Assembly: GCA_903867845.1 (NCBI GenBank)
Contig: CAIPSZ010000059.1
Location: forward strand, 1-9,882
Length of the DNA stretch: 9,882 nucleotides
Reading direction: 5' to 3'
DNA from: Candidatus Kerfeldbacteria bacterium
GTDB lineage: Bacteria > Patescibacteriota > Patescibacteriia > PEXW01
Part shown: piece after piece, positions 4,859 through 9,882 of the stretch
Layout of the letters: each line of letters begins with the position of its first letter
Numbering within the stretch: the first letter of the stretch is position 1
Position numbers and translations under genes: made by a program
The notes under the pieces: generated by a model
The model's input: only the letters and a program-made list of their open reading frames with translations
Told to the model about the DNA's origin: nothing
The model's database searches: none

Positions 4859-5785
4859 ATGCCCATCCTTGCCGGACTCTTCACCGTTCTCGGCCTTGCC
4901 CTGTTCGAAATTATCTCGAGCGTGGATAACGCTGTGGTGAATGCCGATGCCCTGGCGACCATGTCGAAGAAAGCCAAGCGGTGGTTCCTCACCTACGGCA
5001 TGTTCGTTGCCGTTTTTTTAGTACGCGGCCTCCTCCCATTGCTCATCGTGTACCTCTCTAGCCCGCAACTTGGACTGCACGGTGCGCTCACGGCAACGTT
5101 CAGCAACGACCCGCACATCAAGGGCGTCATCGAGCATAGCCAGCCCATTCTCCTAGCGGGAGGTGGCATCTACTTGGCTATGCTCTTCCTGCACTGGCTA
5201 TTCATTGAACCAAAAGAGTACGCGTTCTTCATTGAAGAGCATATCCACAAGCGCTTGTTCCTCTGGTTCTATAGTACGGTTTCGCTGCTGCTCCTGGCTG
5301 TGGTATGGGGCACCGTACAGCAGAGCCCGCTCATCGCGCTTGGTGCAGTCATCGGGTCAACAACGTTCTTCATTACCAGTGGGTTCAAGCGGAACGCGGA
5401 AGAGCAGGAGAAGAAGTTAAAGAGCCGAACGCTAACCAACCTGAGTAAGCTCATTTACTTAGAAGTCATTGATACGACGTTCTCCATTGACGGCGTGCTC
5501 GGCGCTTTTGCCTTCACCCTAGCGGTGCCCCTCATCATCCTGGGCAATGGTTTGGGCGCGGTGGTCGTTCGGCAAGTGACCATACGGGCAACGAAAACGG
5601 TAAAGAAGTACCGGTACCTGAAGAATGGGGCAATGTACTCTATTGGCGTACTCGGCTGCATCATGCTCATCGAGAGCTTTCACATACACCTTTCTTCTTG
5701 GGTTTCACCGCTCATCACCGTTATTATTGTTGGCATTTTCCTGTGGCTTTCGGTAGATGAACTGAAGAAGGAAAAAGCCATGTAG
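4859..5785 (+). CDS. DUF475 family TerC-like integral membrane protein
   Basis: A 308-residue protein with about eight hydrophobic segments. It carries a duplicated acidic membrane motif: FEIISSVDNAVVNA (16-29; Glu17, Asp23, Asn24) and LEVIDTTFSIDGVLGAFA (201-218; Glu202, Asp205, Ser209, Asp211). A conserved GNGLGAVVVR follows at 229-238. This twofold acidic pattern is typical of DUF475 and the wider TerC/LysE-type transporters, several of which export metal ions such as manganese; the cargo of DUF475 members is not established. The linker at about 176-194 is charged and should be cytoplasmic. The gene appears leaderless. The promoter of the tRNA-Lys unit starts 4 nt after its stop codon, and I see no separate terminator. 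Confidence 0.88.
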   Translation: MPILAGLFTVLGLALFEIISSVDNAVVNADALATMSKKAKRWFLTYGMFVAVFLVRGLLPLLIVYLSSPQLGLHGALTATFSNDPHIKGVIEHSQPILLAGGGIYLAMLFLHWLFIEPKEYAFFIEEHIHKRLFLWFYSTVSLLLLAVVWGTVQQSPLIALGAVIGSTTFFITSGFKRNAEEQEKKLKSRTLTNLSKLIYLEVIDTTFSIDGVLGAFAFTLAVPLIILGNGLGAVVVRQVTIRATKTVKKYRYLKNGAMYSIGVLGCIMLIESFHIHLSSWVSPLITVIIVGIFLWLSVDELKKEKAM

Positions 5786-5788
5786 CCC

Positions 5789-5817
5789 TTGCATTGAAAA
5801 GAAGATGCCATTACAAT
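5789..5817 (+). promoter_or_regulatory. Promoter of the tRNA-Lys unit
   Basis: TTGCAT (5789-5794), a 17-bp spacer, then TACAAT (5812-5817). Transcription should start near 5824, only a few bases before the truncated tRNA copy and about 117 nt before the intact tRNA-Lys. Confidence 0.8.
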
Positions 5818-5827
5818 CTGAACGCGT

Positions 5828-5904
5828 GGGAGCATAGCTCAGCTGGGTCACGCGGAAAGCGGGACGGGTGCGACCCATTGGAAGCACCCCGGAAGAGCAG
5901 ACGC
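5828..5904 (+). pseudogene. Broken tRNA-Lys-like copy with an insert in the D-loop
   Basis: Positions 5825-5846 repeat exactly the 22 bases at 5938-5959, that is, the 5' flank, acceptor strand and D arm of the intact tRNA-Lys. The AGAGCAGACGC that follows in the intact gene also occurs here at 5894-5904. The two blocks are separated by 47 nt (5847-5893) where the intact gene has one T. After 5904 similarity ends: there is no anticodon, T arm or 3' acceptor strand. It cannot fold as a normal tRNA. It may be a decayed duplicate or a structured leader. Confidence 0.65.
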
Positions 5905-5940
5905 AAATAGAAAGACATTTACATAGGGCAGAATATTCGT

Positions 5941-6016
5941 GGGAGCATAGCTCAGCTGGTAGAGCAGACGCCTCTTAAGCGTACGGTCGGGGGTTCGAAC
6001 CCCTCTGCTCCCACCA
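5941..6016 (+). tRNA. tRNA-Lys(CUU)
   Basis: Acceptor GGGAGCA/TGCTCCC, D arm TAGCTCAGCTGGTAGAGCA, anticodon loop CTCTTAA (anticodon CTT, decoding AAG) on an ACGC/GCGT stem whose outermost pair is a G-A mismatch, and T arm GGGGGTTCGAACCCCTC. The 73-nt body is followed by an encoded CCA (6014-6016). It has no obvious promoter of its own and is probably read from the promoter at 5789-5817. Confidence 0.93.
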
Positions 6017-6030
6017 CGGAATAATTTGAA

Positions 6031-6064
6031 AGCACTCTCCAATCAACGGGGAGTGTTTTCGTTT
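6031..6064 (+). terminator. Intrinsic terminator after tRNA-Lys
   Basis: CACTCTCC (6033-6040) and GGGGAGTG (6048-6055) form an 8-bp stem with one T-G pair and an AATCAAC loop, followed by TTTTCGTTTT. Confidence 0.75.
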
Positions 6065-6085
6065 TAAACTGTATATGCATTAGGG

Positions 6086-6114
6086 TTGACAATAGTAATG
6101 TGAAAAGCTAGAGT
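6086..6114 (+). promoter_or_regulatory. Promoter of the 116-residue gene
   Basis: TTGACA (6086-6091), a 17-bp spacer, then TAGAGT (6109-6114). The leader of about 30 nt contains two copies of GAAATAGAAA (6120-6129 and 6132-6141) just before the AAGGAG ribosome binding site, a low-structure A-rich lead-in. Confidence 0.85.
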
Positions 6115-6152
6115 CACTGGAAATAGAAATCGAAATAGAAAAGGAGTTCCCA

Positions 6153-6503
6153 GTGAACGCAACATCCGCACCTTCACCAAATGAAAATCTCATCCAGCAA
6201 ATTCAGGATGCTGCTCGGAGCTGGGCACTGGCGAGTGCGGATCCCGGCCCGCAGACTGACCTTGCACAAGCCATCGTGCTGCTCCTACAATTAGCACCGA
6301 AAATTGTCACAGACATGGATGATGTTACGTGCTTTCAGCATGAAGCGCAGGAAGCAGCCAGAGCGTACCTAGCCCGAGATTTTGCAGGTTGCCGAACGCA
6401 CATCGATCAGGCAGAGGGATGGAAGTCGTACATCACTTACATGGTCGACAAAGCGAGGGAGGACGAAGAAAAGTATGGCAAACGTAAAACCCTAGTCCGA
6501 TGA
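6153..6503 (+). CDS. Hypothetical 116-residue helical protein
   Basis: A GTG start with AAGGAG 6 nt upstream and a near-consensus promoter. The product has no signal peptide. It is predicted mostly helical: a moderately hydrophobic stretch TDLAQAIVLLLQLAPKIV (35-52), then acidic, Ala-rich helices and a basic end (KYGKRKTLVR). The order of short amphipathic helices could suit a tetratricopeptide-like or helical-bundle fold, but I do not recognise a family. Its last codons and stop lie inside the terminator shared with the HU gene, so the 3' end of the coding sequence doubles as terminator stem. Confidence 0.7.
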   Translation: MNATSAPSPNENLIQQIQDAARSWALASADPGPQTDLAQAIVLLLQLAPKIVTDMDDVTCFQHEAQEAARAYLARDFAGCRTHIDQAEGWKSYITYMVDKAREDEEKYGKRKTLVR

Positions 6504-6520
6504 CTAGGGTTTCTCTTCTT
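6487..6520. terminator. Bidirectional terminator between the 116-residue gene and hup
   Basis: AAACCCTAGTC (6487-6497) and GACTAGGGTTT (6502-6512) form a perfect 11-bp stem with a CGAT loop. The plus-strand side continues TTTCTCTTCTT and the minus-strand side ends in TTTT. The TGA stop of the plus-strand gene (6501-6503) spans the loop and the stem. Confidence 0.85.
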
Positions 6521-6526
6521 GTAGTA

Positions 6527-6808
6527 CTAGGATTTCTTCAGGGCGTCTTTGAGCGATTTACCAGCCTTGAATTTCGGGACGCGCACCGCAGCAATCTGGA
6601 TTTTCTCCGTTGGCCGTTGTGGATTCACACCAGTACGAGCGGAGCGTTCCTTGGCGAGGAACGTGCCAAAACCCGTTAGGGTTACTTCGTTACCAGCCTT
6701 GATGGTCTCGGTGACGGTATCTTCAAAACCCTGCAGGACGTCTTCCACTTGCTTCTTGTTCAAATTCGCCTTTGCGGCGAGGGTATCGATGAGTTCTGCT
6801 TTGTTCAT
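6527..6808 (-). CDS. hup: DNA-binding protein HU
   Basis: A 93-residue protein of usual HU length with MNKAELIDTLA at the start, GFGTF at 46-50, the DNA-contacting arm with RTGVNPQ (58-64; Pro63 is the DNA-intercalating proline) and VPKFKAGKSLKDAL near the end. HU is a dimeric nucleoid protein that bends and compacts DNA. The ATG at 6808 is preferred over an in-frame GTG at 6817 because AAGGGGG stands 7-8 nt before the ATG and would overlap the GTG. It lies downstream of ymdB on the same strand, with its own TATAAT at the end of ymdB, and ends in the shared terminator. Confidence 0.95.
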   Translation of the reverse strand: MNKAELIDTLAAKANLNKKQVEDVLQGFEDTVTETIKAGNEVTLTGFGTFLAKERSARTGVNPQRPTEKIQIAAVRVPKFKAGKSLKDALKKS

Positions 6809-6851
6809 GAGAGCCACCCCCTTTCGGTTGGAACGAATGTACGCTGGTTCT

Positions 6852-6857
6852 ATTATA
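6852..6857 (-). promoter_or_regulatory. -10 element of hup, overlapping the ymdB stop codon
   Basis: A perfect TATAAT on the minus strand contains the TAA stop of ymdB. The start would be near 6845, leaving a leader of about 37 nt. No good -35 is seen at 16-18 bp, so strength is uncertain; hup may also be read from the rny promoter. Confidence 0.55.
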
Positions 6858-7635
6858 CAACAACTTCCCGGTCGATGCGGGAGATTGATGTAGCTTTGCC
6901 GGAATCGTCAAATTCCATGAGAACAGCATTGAAGACCGCTGGCCCGTGCTCGATAATGTCGTGCGTCTTTTTCTCGCCGTTCAGGAAACGAGGCATAATT
7001 GCGGCTCGGTCGACGCCAATGATCCCATCGCGCTGCCCGCACATCCCGACGTCCGTGACGTAGGCGGTGCCACCGGGCAGGATACGTGCATCAGCTGTTG
7101 GCACGTGCGTGTGCGTCCCAAGCACGGCGCTCACCCGGCCATCCAGGTGCCAGCCCATGGCCACTTTCTCACTGGTGGTTTCGGCATGGACATCGACAAC
7201 AGTCACGGGAACATTTGTTTCAGCTAGGAGCGTGTCTGCTGCCGTGAATGGCGACGATGGCTCATCATTCATGAACGACTGGCCCATGAAGTTCATGAGC
7301 CGTACCTTCCCTTTGGTTGTGGTAATCGTCTTCACGCCTTTCCCGGGTTCACTCGGGTACGCATTTGCCGGTCGGACCAGGGGTTGCTGTTCATCTGCGT
7401 ACAAGACACGTGCATCATCCTTGCTAAAGGTGTGGTTGCCGCCGGTACCGGCGTCTACGCCAGCGCGACGCAACTCGTCCCACGTTTTCTGGGTCAAACC
7501 TTTGCCATGGGCAATGTTCTCCACATTGGCAATCACCATATCTACCGTAAGTTCCTTGCGCAAGTCTGGCAAAAGCTGGGCCACGATTGCGCGCCCAGGT
7601 TTGCCGACGATATCACCAATGAAGAGGATCTTCAC
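6853..7635 (-). CDS. ymdB: YmdB-family metallophosphoesterase (cyclic nucleotide phosphodiesterase)
   Basis: A 260-residue calcineurin-like phosphoesterase close in length to Bacillus YmdB. Metal and active-site residues are in place: Asp8 (FIGDIVGKPGR), Glu39-Asn40 (ANVENIAHGKG), Asn67-His68 (GTGGNHTF), His150 (VDVHAETTSEK), and His175 and His177 (GTHTHVPTAD). Family members hydrolyse 2',3'- and 3',5'-cyclic nucleotides and, in Bacillus, influence motility and biofilm choice. The start is GTG at 7635, 9 nt after the rny stop and without a Shine-Dalgarno, so translation is probably coupled to rny. The same rny-ymdB order occurs in Bacillus, which supports the assignment. Confidence 0.93.
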   Translation of the reverse strand: MKILFIGDIVGKPGRAIVAQLLPDLRKELTVDMVIANVENIAHGKGLTQKTWDELRRAGVDAGTGGNHTFSKDDARVLYADEQQPLVRPANAYPSEPGKGVKTITTTKGKVRLMNFMGQSFMNDEPSSPFTAADTLLAETNVPVTVVDVHAETTSEKVAMGWHLDGRVSAVLGTHTHVPTADARILPGGTAYVTDVGMCGQRDGIIGVDRAAIMPRFLNGEKKTHDIIEHGPAVFNAVLMEFDDSGKATSISRIDREVVV

Positions 7636-7644
7636 GATTCGAAA

Positions 7645-9195
7645 TTAGCGAGCGTATTCGATAATCCGTTTTTCTCGAATCACTGTAACTTTGATTTCAC
7701 CTGGGTACTGCAGCTCTTTCTCAATGCTGTTTGCAATCTCGCGAGCGAGCTTGATGGCAGCGTAGTCGTCAATCTTCTCGGGTTTTACGAAGACGCGGAT
7801 TTCCCGGCCTGCCTGAATAGCGTACGCTTTTTCCACGCCTTCAAATCCGGCAGCGAGCTTCTCTAATTCTTCTAGACGTTGGATGTACTGCTCGATGCTG
7901 TCCTTGCGCGCGCCCGGGCGAGAGCCAGAGATGGCATCAGCCGCTTTCACGATGGCGCCTTCGAGGGTCTTGGGGCTGTCTTCGTGGTGGGAAATGCACT
8001 GGTACGCAATTTCCTCGGGCATCTTGAACTTGCGGCGCAAGATGTCGTAGCCAATTTCCGGGTGCGTGCCCTGGATGTCGTGGTCAAGGGCTTTGCCAAT
8101 GTCGTGGAGCAAACCGCCCTTCTTGCACACGCTCACGTTCGCACCGAGTTCTTCGGCGAGAAGACCAGCGAGAGTGGCGACTTCAATGGAGTGGCGCAAG
8201 ACATTCTGGCCGTAACTGGTGCGGTACTTCAAACGGCCCAGGAGCTGCAAGAGCTTCGGGTCAAATCCCGCCACACCCACTTCATAGGCCGCTTCTTCGC
8301 CAGCCTTCTTCATGTCGGCAGCAACTTCTTTCTTGGCTTGCTCCACGGTGTCCTCAATGCGTCCGGGGTGAATGCGACCATCGGCCATGAGCCGGTCCAA
8401 GGTCCGCTTTGCAACCTGACGGCGGACGGGTGAGAATCCAGAGACCACAATAGACTCAGGAGTTTCATCAACGATAATTTCTACACCAGTCATCAACTCT
8501 AATGCTTTGATGTTGCGGCCTTCCTTGCCAATGATGCGGCCCTTCATTTCCTCGTTCGGCAAGTTCACAATGGTCGTTGTGGTTTCGGCGGTATGCGGTG
8601 AGGCAACGCGCTGGATGGCGAGGCTGATGAGGTTCTTGGCCTTCATGTCAATTTCCTCAGCCGATTCTTCTTGGAATTTTCGAATGCGATCCGCGAGTTC
8701 GTCCTTCATATCGCGCTCGGTCGCATCCAGCAGGACGCGCTTCGCTTCCTCCTTGGAGAGGGCGGCGATTTTTTCCAGCTTTGCCACCTGCTGCTCGCGG
8801 ACCTGCTCCAATTCCTTCCGGATATTCTCCAGTCGGTTTTCGCTATCCTGCACTTGCTGCTTGTTCTTCTCTAATTGCAAGAGCTTGGAATCAAACTGGC
8901 TCTCGCGCTGCTCGAGGCGGGATTGCAAGTGCTGCATTTCCTTACGCCGTTCGCTCTCCTCGCGTTTGGCATCGTCAATAACTTTCAACGCCCGCTCCTT
9001 CGCTTTGTAGAGGAGTTCTTGTTCTTGCTGCTTGGCGTCTTCCAGGGCTTTCTGGAGTTTCGCTTCGGCGCCTTCAACCTGCTTGCTGGCCCAAACTTTA
9101 CGGGCGAAGTAGCCGACCAATATCCCGCCGAGCGTGCCGACGGGGAGAAAACCTAACCAAAACCAAATTGGAAGTGTATCGTTGAGTGCGGACAT
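7645..9195 (-). CDS. rny: Ribonuclease Y
   Basis: A 516-residue protein with the full RNase Y layout: an N-terminal membrane helix (about 10-31), a long charged coiled coil (about 40-190), a KH RNA-binding domain with GRIIGKEGRNI (219-229), and an HD domain with RHSIEVA (334-340), the catalytic LLHDIGKALDHD (362-373; His364-Asp365), HHED (403-406) and AADAIS (418-423). It is a membrane-anchored endoribonuclease that starts mRNA decay. Length matches the Bacillus enzyme (about 520 aa). The ATG at 9195 lacks a Shine-Dalgarno but gives the expected N-terminus. It is the first gene of the rny-ymdB-hup cluster, transcribed away from clpP. Confidence 0.96.
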   Translation of the reverse strand: MSALNDTLPIWFWLGFLPVGTLGGILVGYFARKVWASKQVEGAEAKLQKALEDAKQQEQELLYKAKERALKVIDDAKREESERRKEMQHLQSRLEQRESQFDSKLLQLEKNKQQVQDSENRLENIRKELEQVREQQVAKLEKIAALSKEEAKRVLLDATERDMKDELADRIRKFQEESAEEIDMKAKNLISLAIQRVASPHTAETTTTIVNLPNEEMKGRIIGKEGRNIKALELMTGVEIIVDETPESIVVSGFSPVRRQVAKRTLDRLMADGRIHPGRIEDTVEQAKKEVAADMKKAGEEAAYEVGVAGFDPKLLQLLGRLKYRTSYGQNVLRHSIEVATLAGLLAEELGANVSVCKKGGLLHDIGKALDHDIQGTHPEIGYDILRRKFKMPEEIAYQCISHHEDSPKTLEGAIVKAADAISGSRPGARKDSIEQYIQRLEELEKLAAGFEGVEKAYAIQAGREIRVFVKPEKIDDYAAIKLAREIANSIEKELQYPGEIKVTVIREKRIIEYAR

Positions 9196-9267
9196 AGGAA
9201 TGGGTGGGAATGTGTGACATTGTGAGAGGTGCTACCGCGGAAAACCCGCAGAAAACGTAGCTTTGTG

Positions 9268-9296
9268 ACTCTACCACAGCGCCTTTTGAATCGCAA
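9268..9296 (-). promoter_or_regulatory. Promoter of rny
   Basis: On the minus strand TTGCGA (9296-9291), a 17-bp spacer, then TAGAGT (9273-9268). The leader would be about 65 nt and includes a short GCGG-GTTTT-CCGC hairpin. Confidence 0.75.
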
Positions 9297-9304
9297 CGGT
9301 AGCG

Positions 9305-9333
9305 TTGACTTTTGCTGGATTTCCACGTATACC
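9305..9333 (+). promoter_or_regulatory. Promoter of clpP
   Basis: TTGACT (9305-9310), a 17-bp spacer, then TATACC (9328-9333). The start near 9340 leaves a leader of about 20 pyrimidine-rich bases without a Shine-Dalgarno. Its -35 is 8 bp from the -35 of the divergent rny promoter. Confidence 0.8.
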
Positions 9334-9359
9334 ACAAGAACCCTTAACCCCCATACCCT

Positions 9360-9882
9360 ATGTACCTCGTGCCAACGGTTATCGAAAAGTCCAACTTTGG
9401 CGAGCGCGCCTACGACATCTACTCGCGCTTGCTCAAGGACCGCATCATCTTCCTGGGCGATGCCATTGATGACGGCATTGCCAACACCGTCATCGCCCAA
9501 CTCCTCCTTTTGGAGAGCCAGGATCGGGAGAAGGACATCAAGCTCTACATCAACTCTCCAGGCGGCTCCGTCACTTCAGGCATGGCAATTTACGACACCA
9601 TGCAGTACGTGAAGCCAGACGTGAGCACCATCTGCGTGGGCATGGCCGCCAGCATGGCCGTCGTCCTCCTCGCGGGTGGAAAGAAGGGCAAGCGCCTCGT
9701 CCTACCGAATGCGGAAATTCTCATTCACCAGGTCATGGGTGGCACCGAAGGCCAAGCATCGGATATCAAAATCCGCGCCGAGCACATCCTGAAGATTAAG
9801 GACCGGCTCAACGTCATCCTGTCCACACCAGAGGCAGGCTGGCACCAAATCCCACAATGGCAATCCCCAGTACGCGCCACGA
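9360..9882 (+). CDS. clpP: ATP-dependent Clp protease proteolytic subunit ClpP, partial at its C-terminus
   Basis: 174 codons are visible to the right edge. The N-terminus MYLVPTVIEKSNFGERAYDIY and SRLLKDRIIFLG are typical, followed by YINSPGGSVTSGMAIYDT (63-80), the catalytic Ser98 in GMAASMAVVLLAGG and His123 in ILIHQVMGG. ClpP forms a double-ring peptidase chamber fed by ClpX or ClpA/C. The third catalytic residue (Asp) lies further on, near the window end. After NVILS (151-155) the frame reads TPEAGWHQIPQWQS and stops matching the usual HTGQ...DTDRD region, suggesting a frameshift or sequence error from about 9825 onward. The ATG is the only start: an in-frame TAA lies five codons upstream. 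Confidence 0.93.
   Translation, partial: MYLVPTVIEKSNFGERAYDIYSRLLKDRIIFLGDAIDDGIANTVIAQLLLLESQDREKDIKLYINSPGGSVTSGMAIYDTMQYVKPDVSTICVGMAASMAVVLLAGGKKGKRLVLPNAEILIHQVMGGTEGQASDIKIRAEHILKIKDRLNVILSTPEAGWHQIPQWQSPVRAT

Noticed and set aside
5848..6042. A minus-strand frame containing GVRTPDRTLKRRLLYQLSYAPT
   Set aside because: It is the antisense translation of tRNA-Lys; the related SYAPT string at 5705-5887 comes from the broken copy.
6120..6141. Two copies of GAAATAGAAA considered as a repeat element
   Set aside because: Only two short A-rich copies just before a ribosome binding site; best explained as an unstructured leader.
7067..9156. Long plus-strand frames (93-193 codons) opposite rny and ymdB
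   Set aside because: They are antisense shadows of strongly conserved genes and carry no motifs or start signals.
1..9882. CRISPR arrays, insertion sequences, phage or toxin-antitoxin modules
   Set aside because: No regularly spaced repeats, transposase or integrase motifs, terminal inverted repeats or recognisable toxin families were seen on either strand.

Overview
This window is a compact, gene-dense piece of bacterial chromosome with roughly balanced base composition, the standard genetic code, short intergenic gaps and factorised sigma-70-type promoters and terminators. Both ends cut through genes. The gene set fits a reduced, pilus-bearing bacterium, possibly of the Candidate Phyla Radiation (Patescibacteria): several very small hypothetical proteins, a stand-alone VKOR, a DUF5654-like mini membrane protein, a DUF475 TerC-like protein, a PilT ATPase, and an rny-ymdB pair. 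The lineage is an inference; no 16S rRNA or ribosomal protein gene is present to settle it.

Left part (1-2157): a thiolase-fold ketoacyl-ACP synthase III-like gene on the minus strand leaves the left edge. Divergent from it is a VKOR homologue (+). The VKOR gene overlaps tail-to-tail with a small DUF5654-like membrane protein gene (-). Next (2158-3550) comes a strong plus-strand promoter, a 51-codon basic micro-ORF, the pilus retraction ATPase gene pilT and its terminator. The pilT ribosome binding site sits in the loop of a small hairpin.

Middle (3551-4858, minus strand): a two-gene unit of 85- and 51-residue hypothetical proteins with a near-consensus promoter and its own terminator, tRNA-Arg(UCG), and an 87-residue hypothetical gene with promoter and terminator. 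Plus-strand genes follow (4859-6503): a DUF475/TerC-like membrane protein with an apparently leaderless start, a promoter feeding a broken tRNA-Lys-like copy and then intact tRNA-Lys(CUU), and a 116-residue hypothetical protein. The last gene shares a bidirectional terminator with the HU gene.

Right part (6527-9882): a minus-strand cluster of rny (RNase Y), ymdB (phosphodiesterase) and hup (HU), with clpP divergent from rny through back-to-back promoters. RNase Y starts decay of mRNA at the membrane, YmdB hydrolyses cyclic nucleotides or related phosphodiesters, and ClpP degrades proteins, so this end is a turnover and housekeeping block. clpP runs off the right edge, and its last 60 or so bases no longer read like the family.

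I found no CRISPR array, insertion sequence, phage or toxin-antitoxin module, and no clear new multi-gene system. The best leads are a tRNA-Lys remnant carrying a possible pseudoknot, leaderless genes with extended -10 boxes, the pilT leader, and the atypical KAS III-like enzyme.
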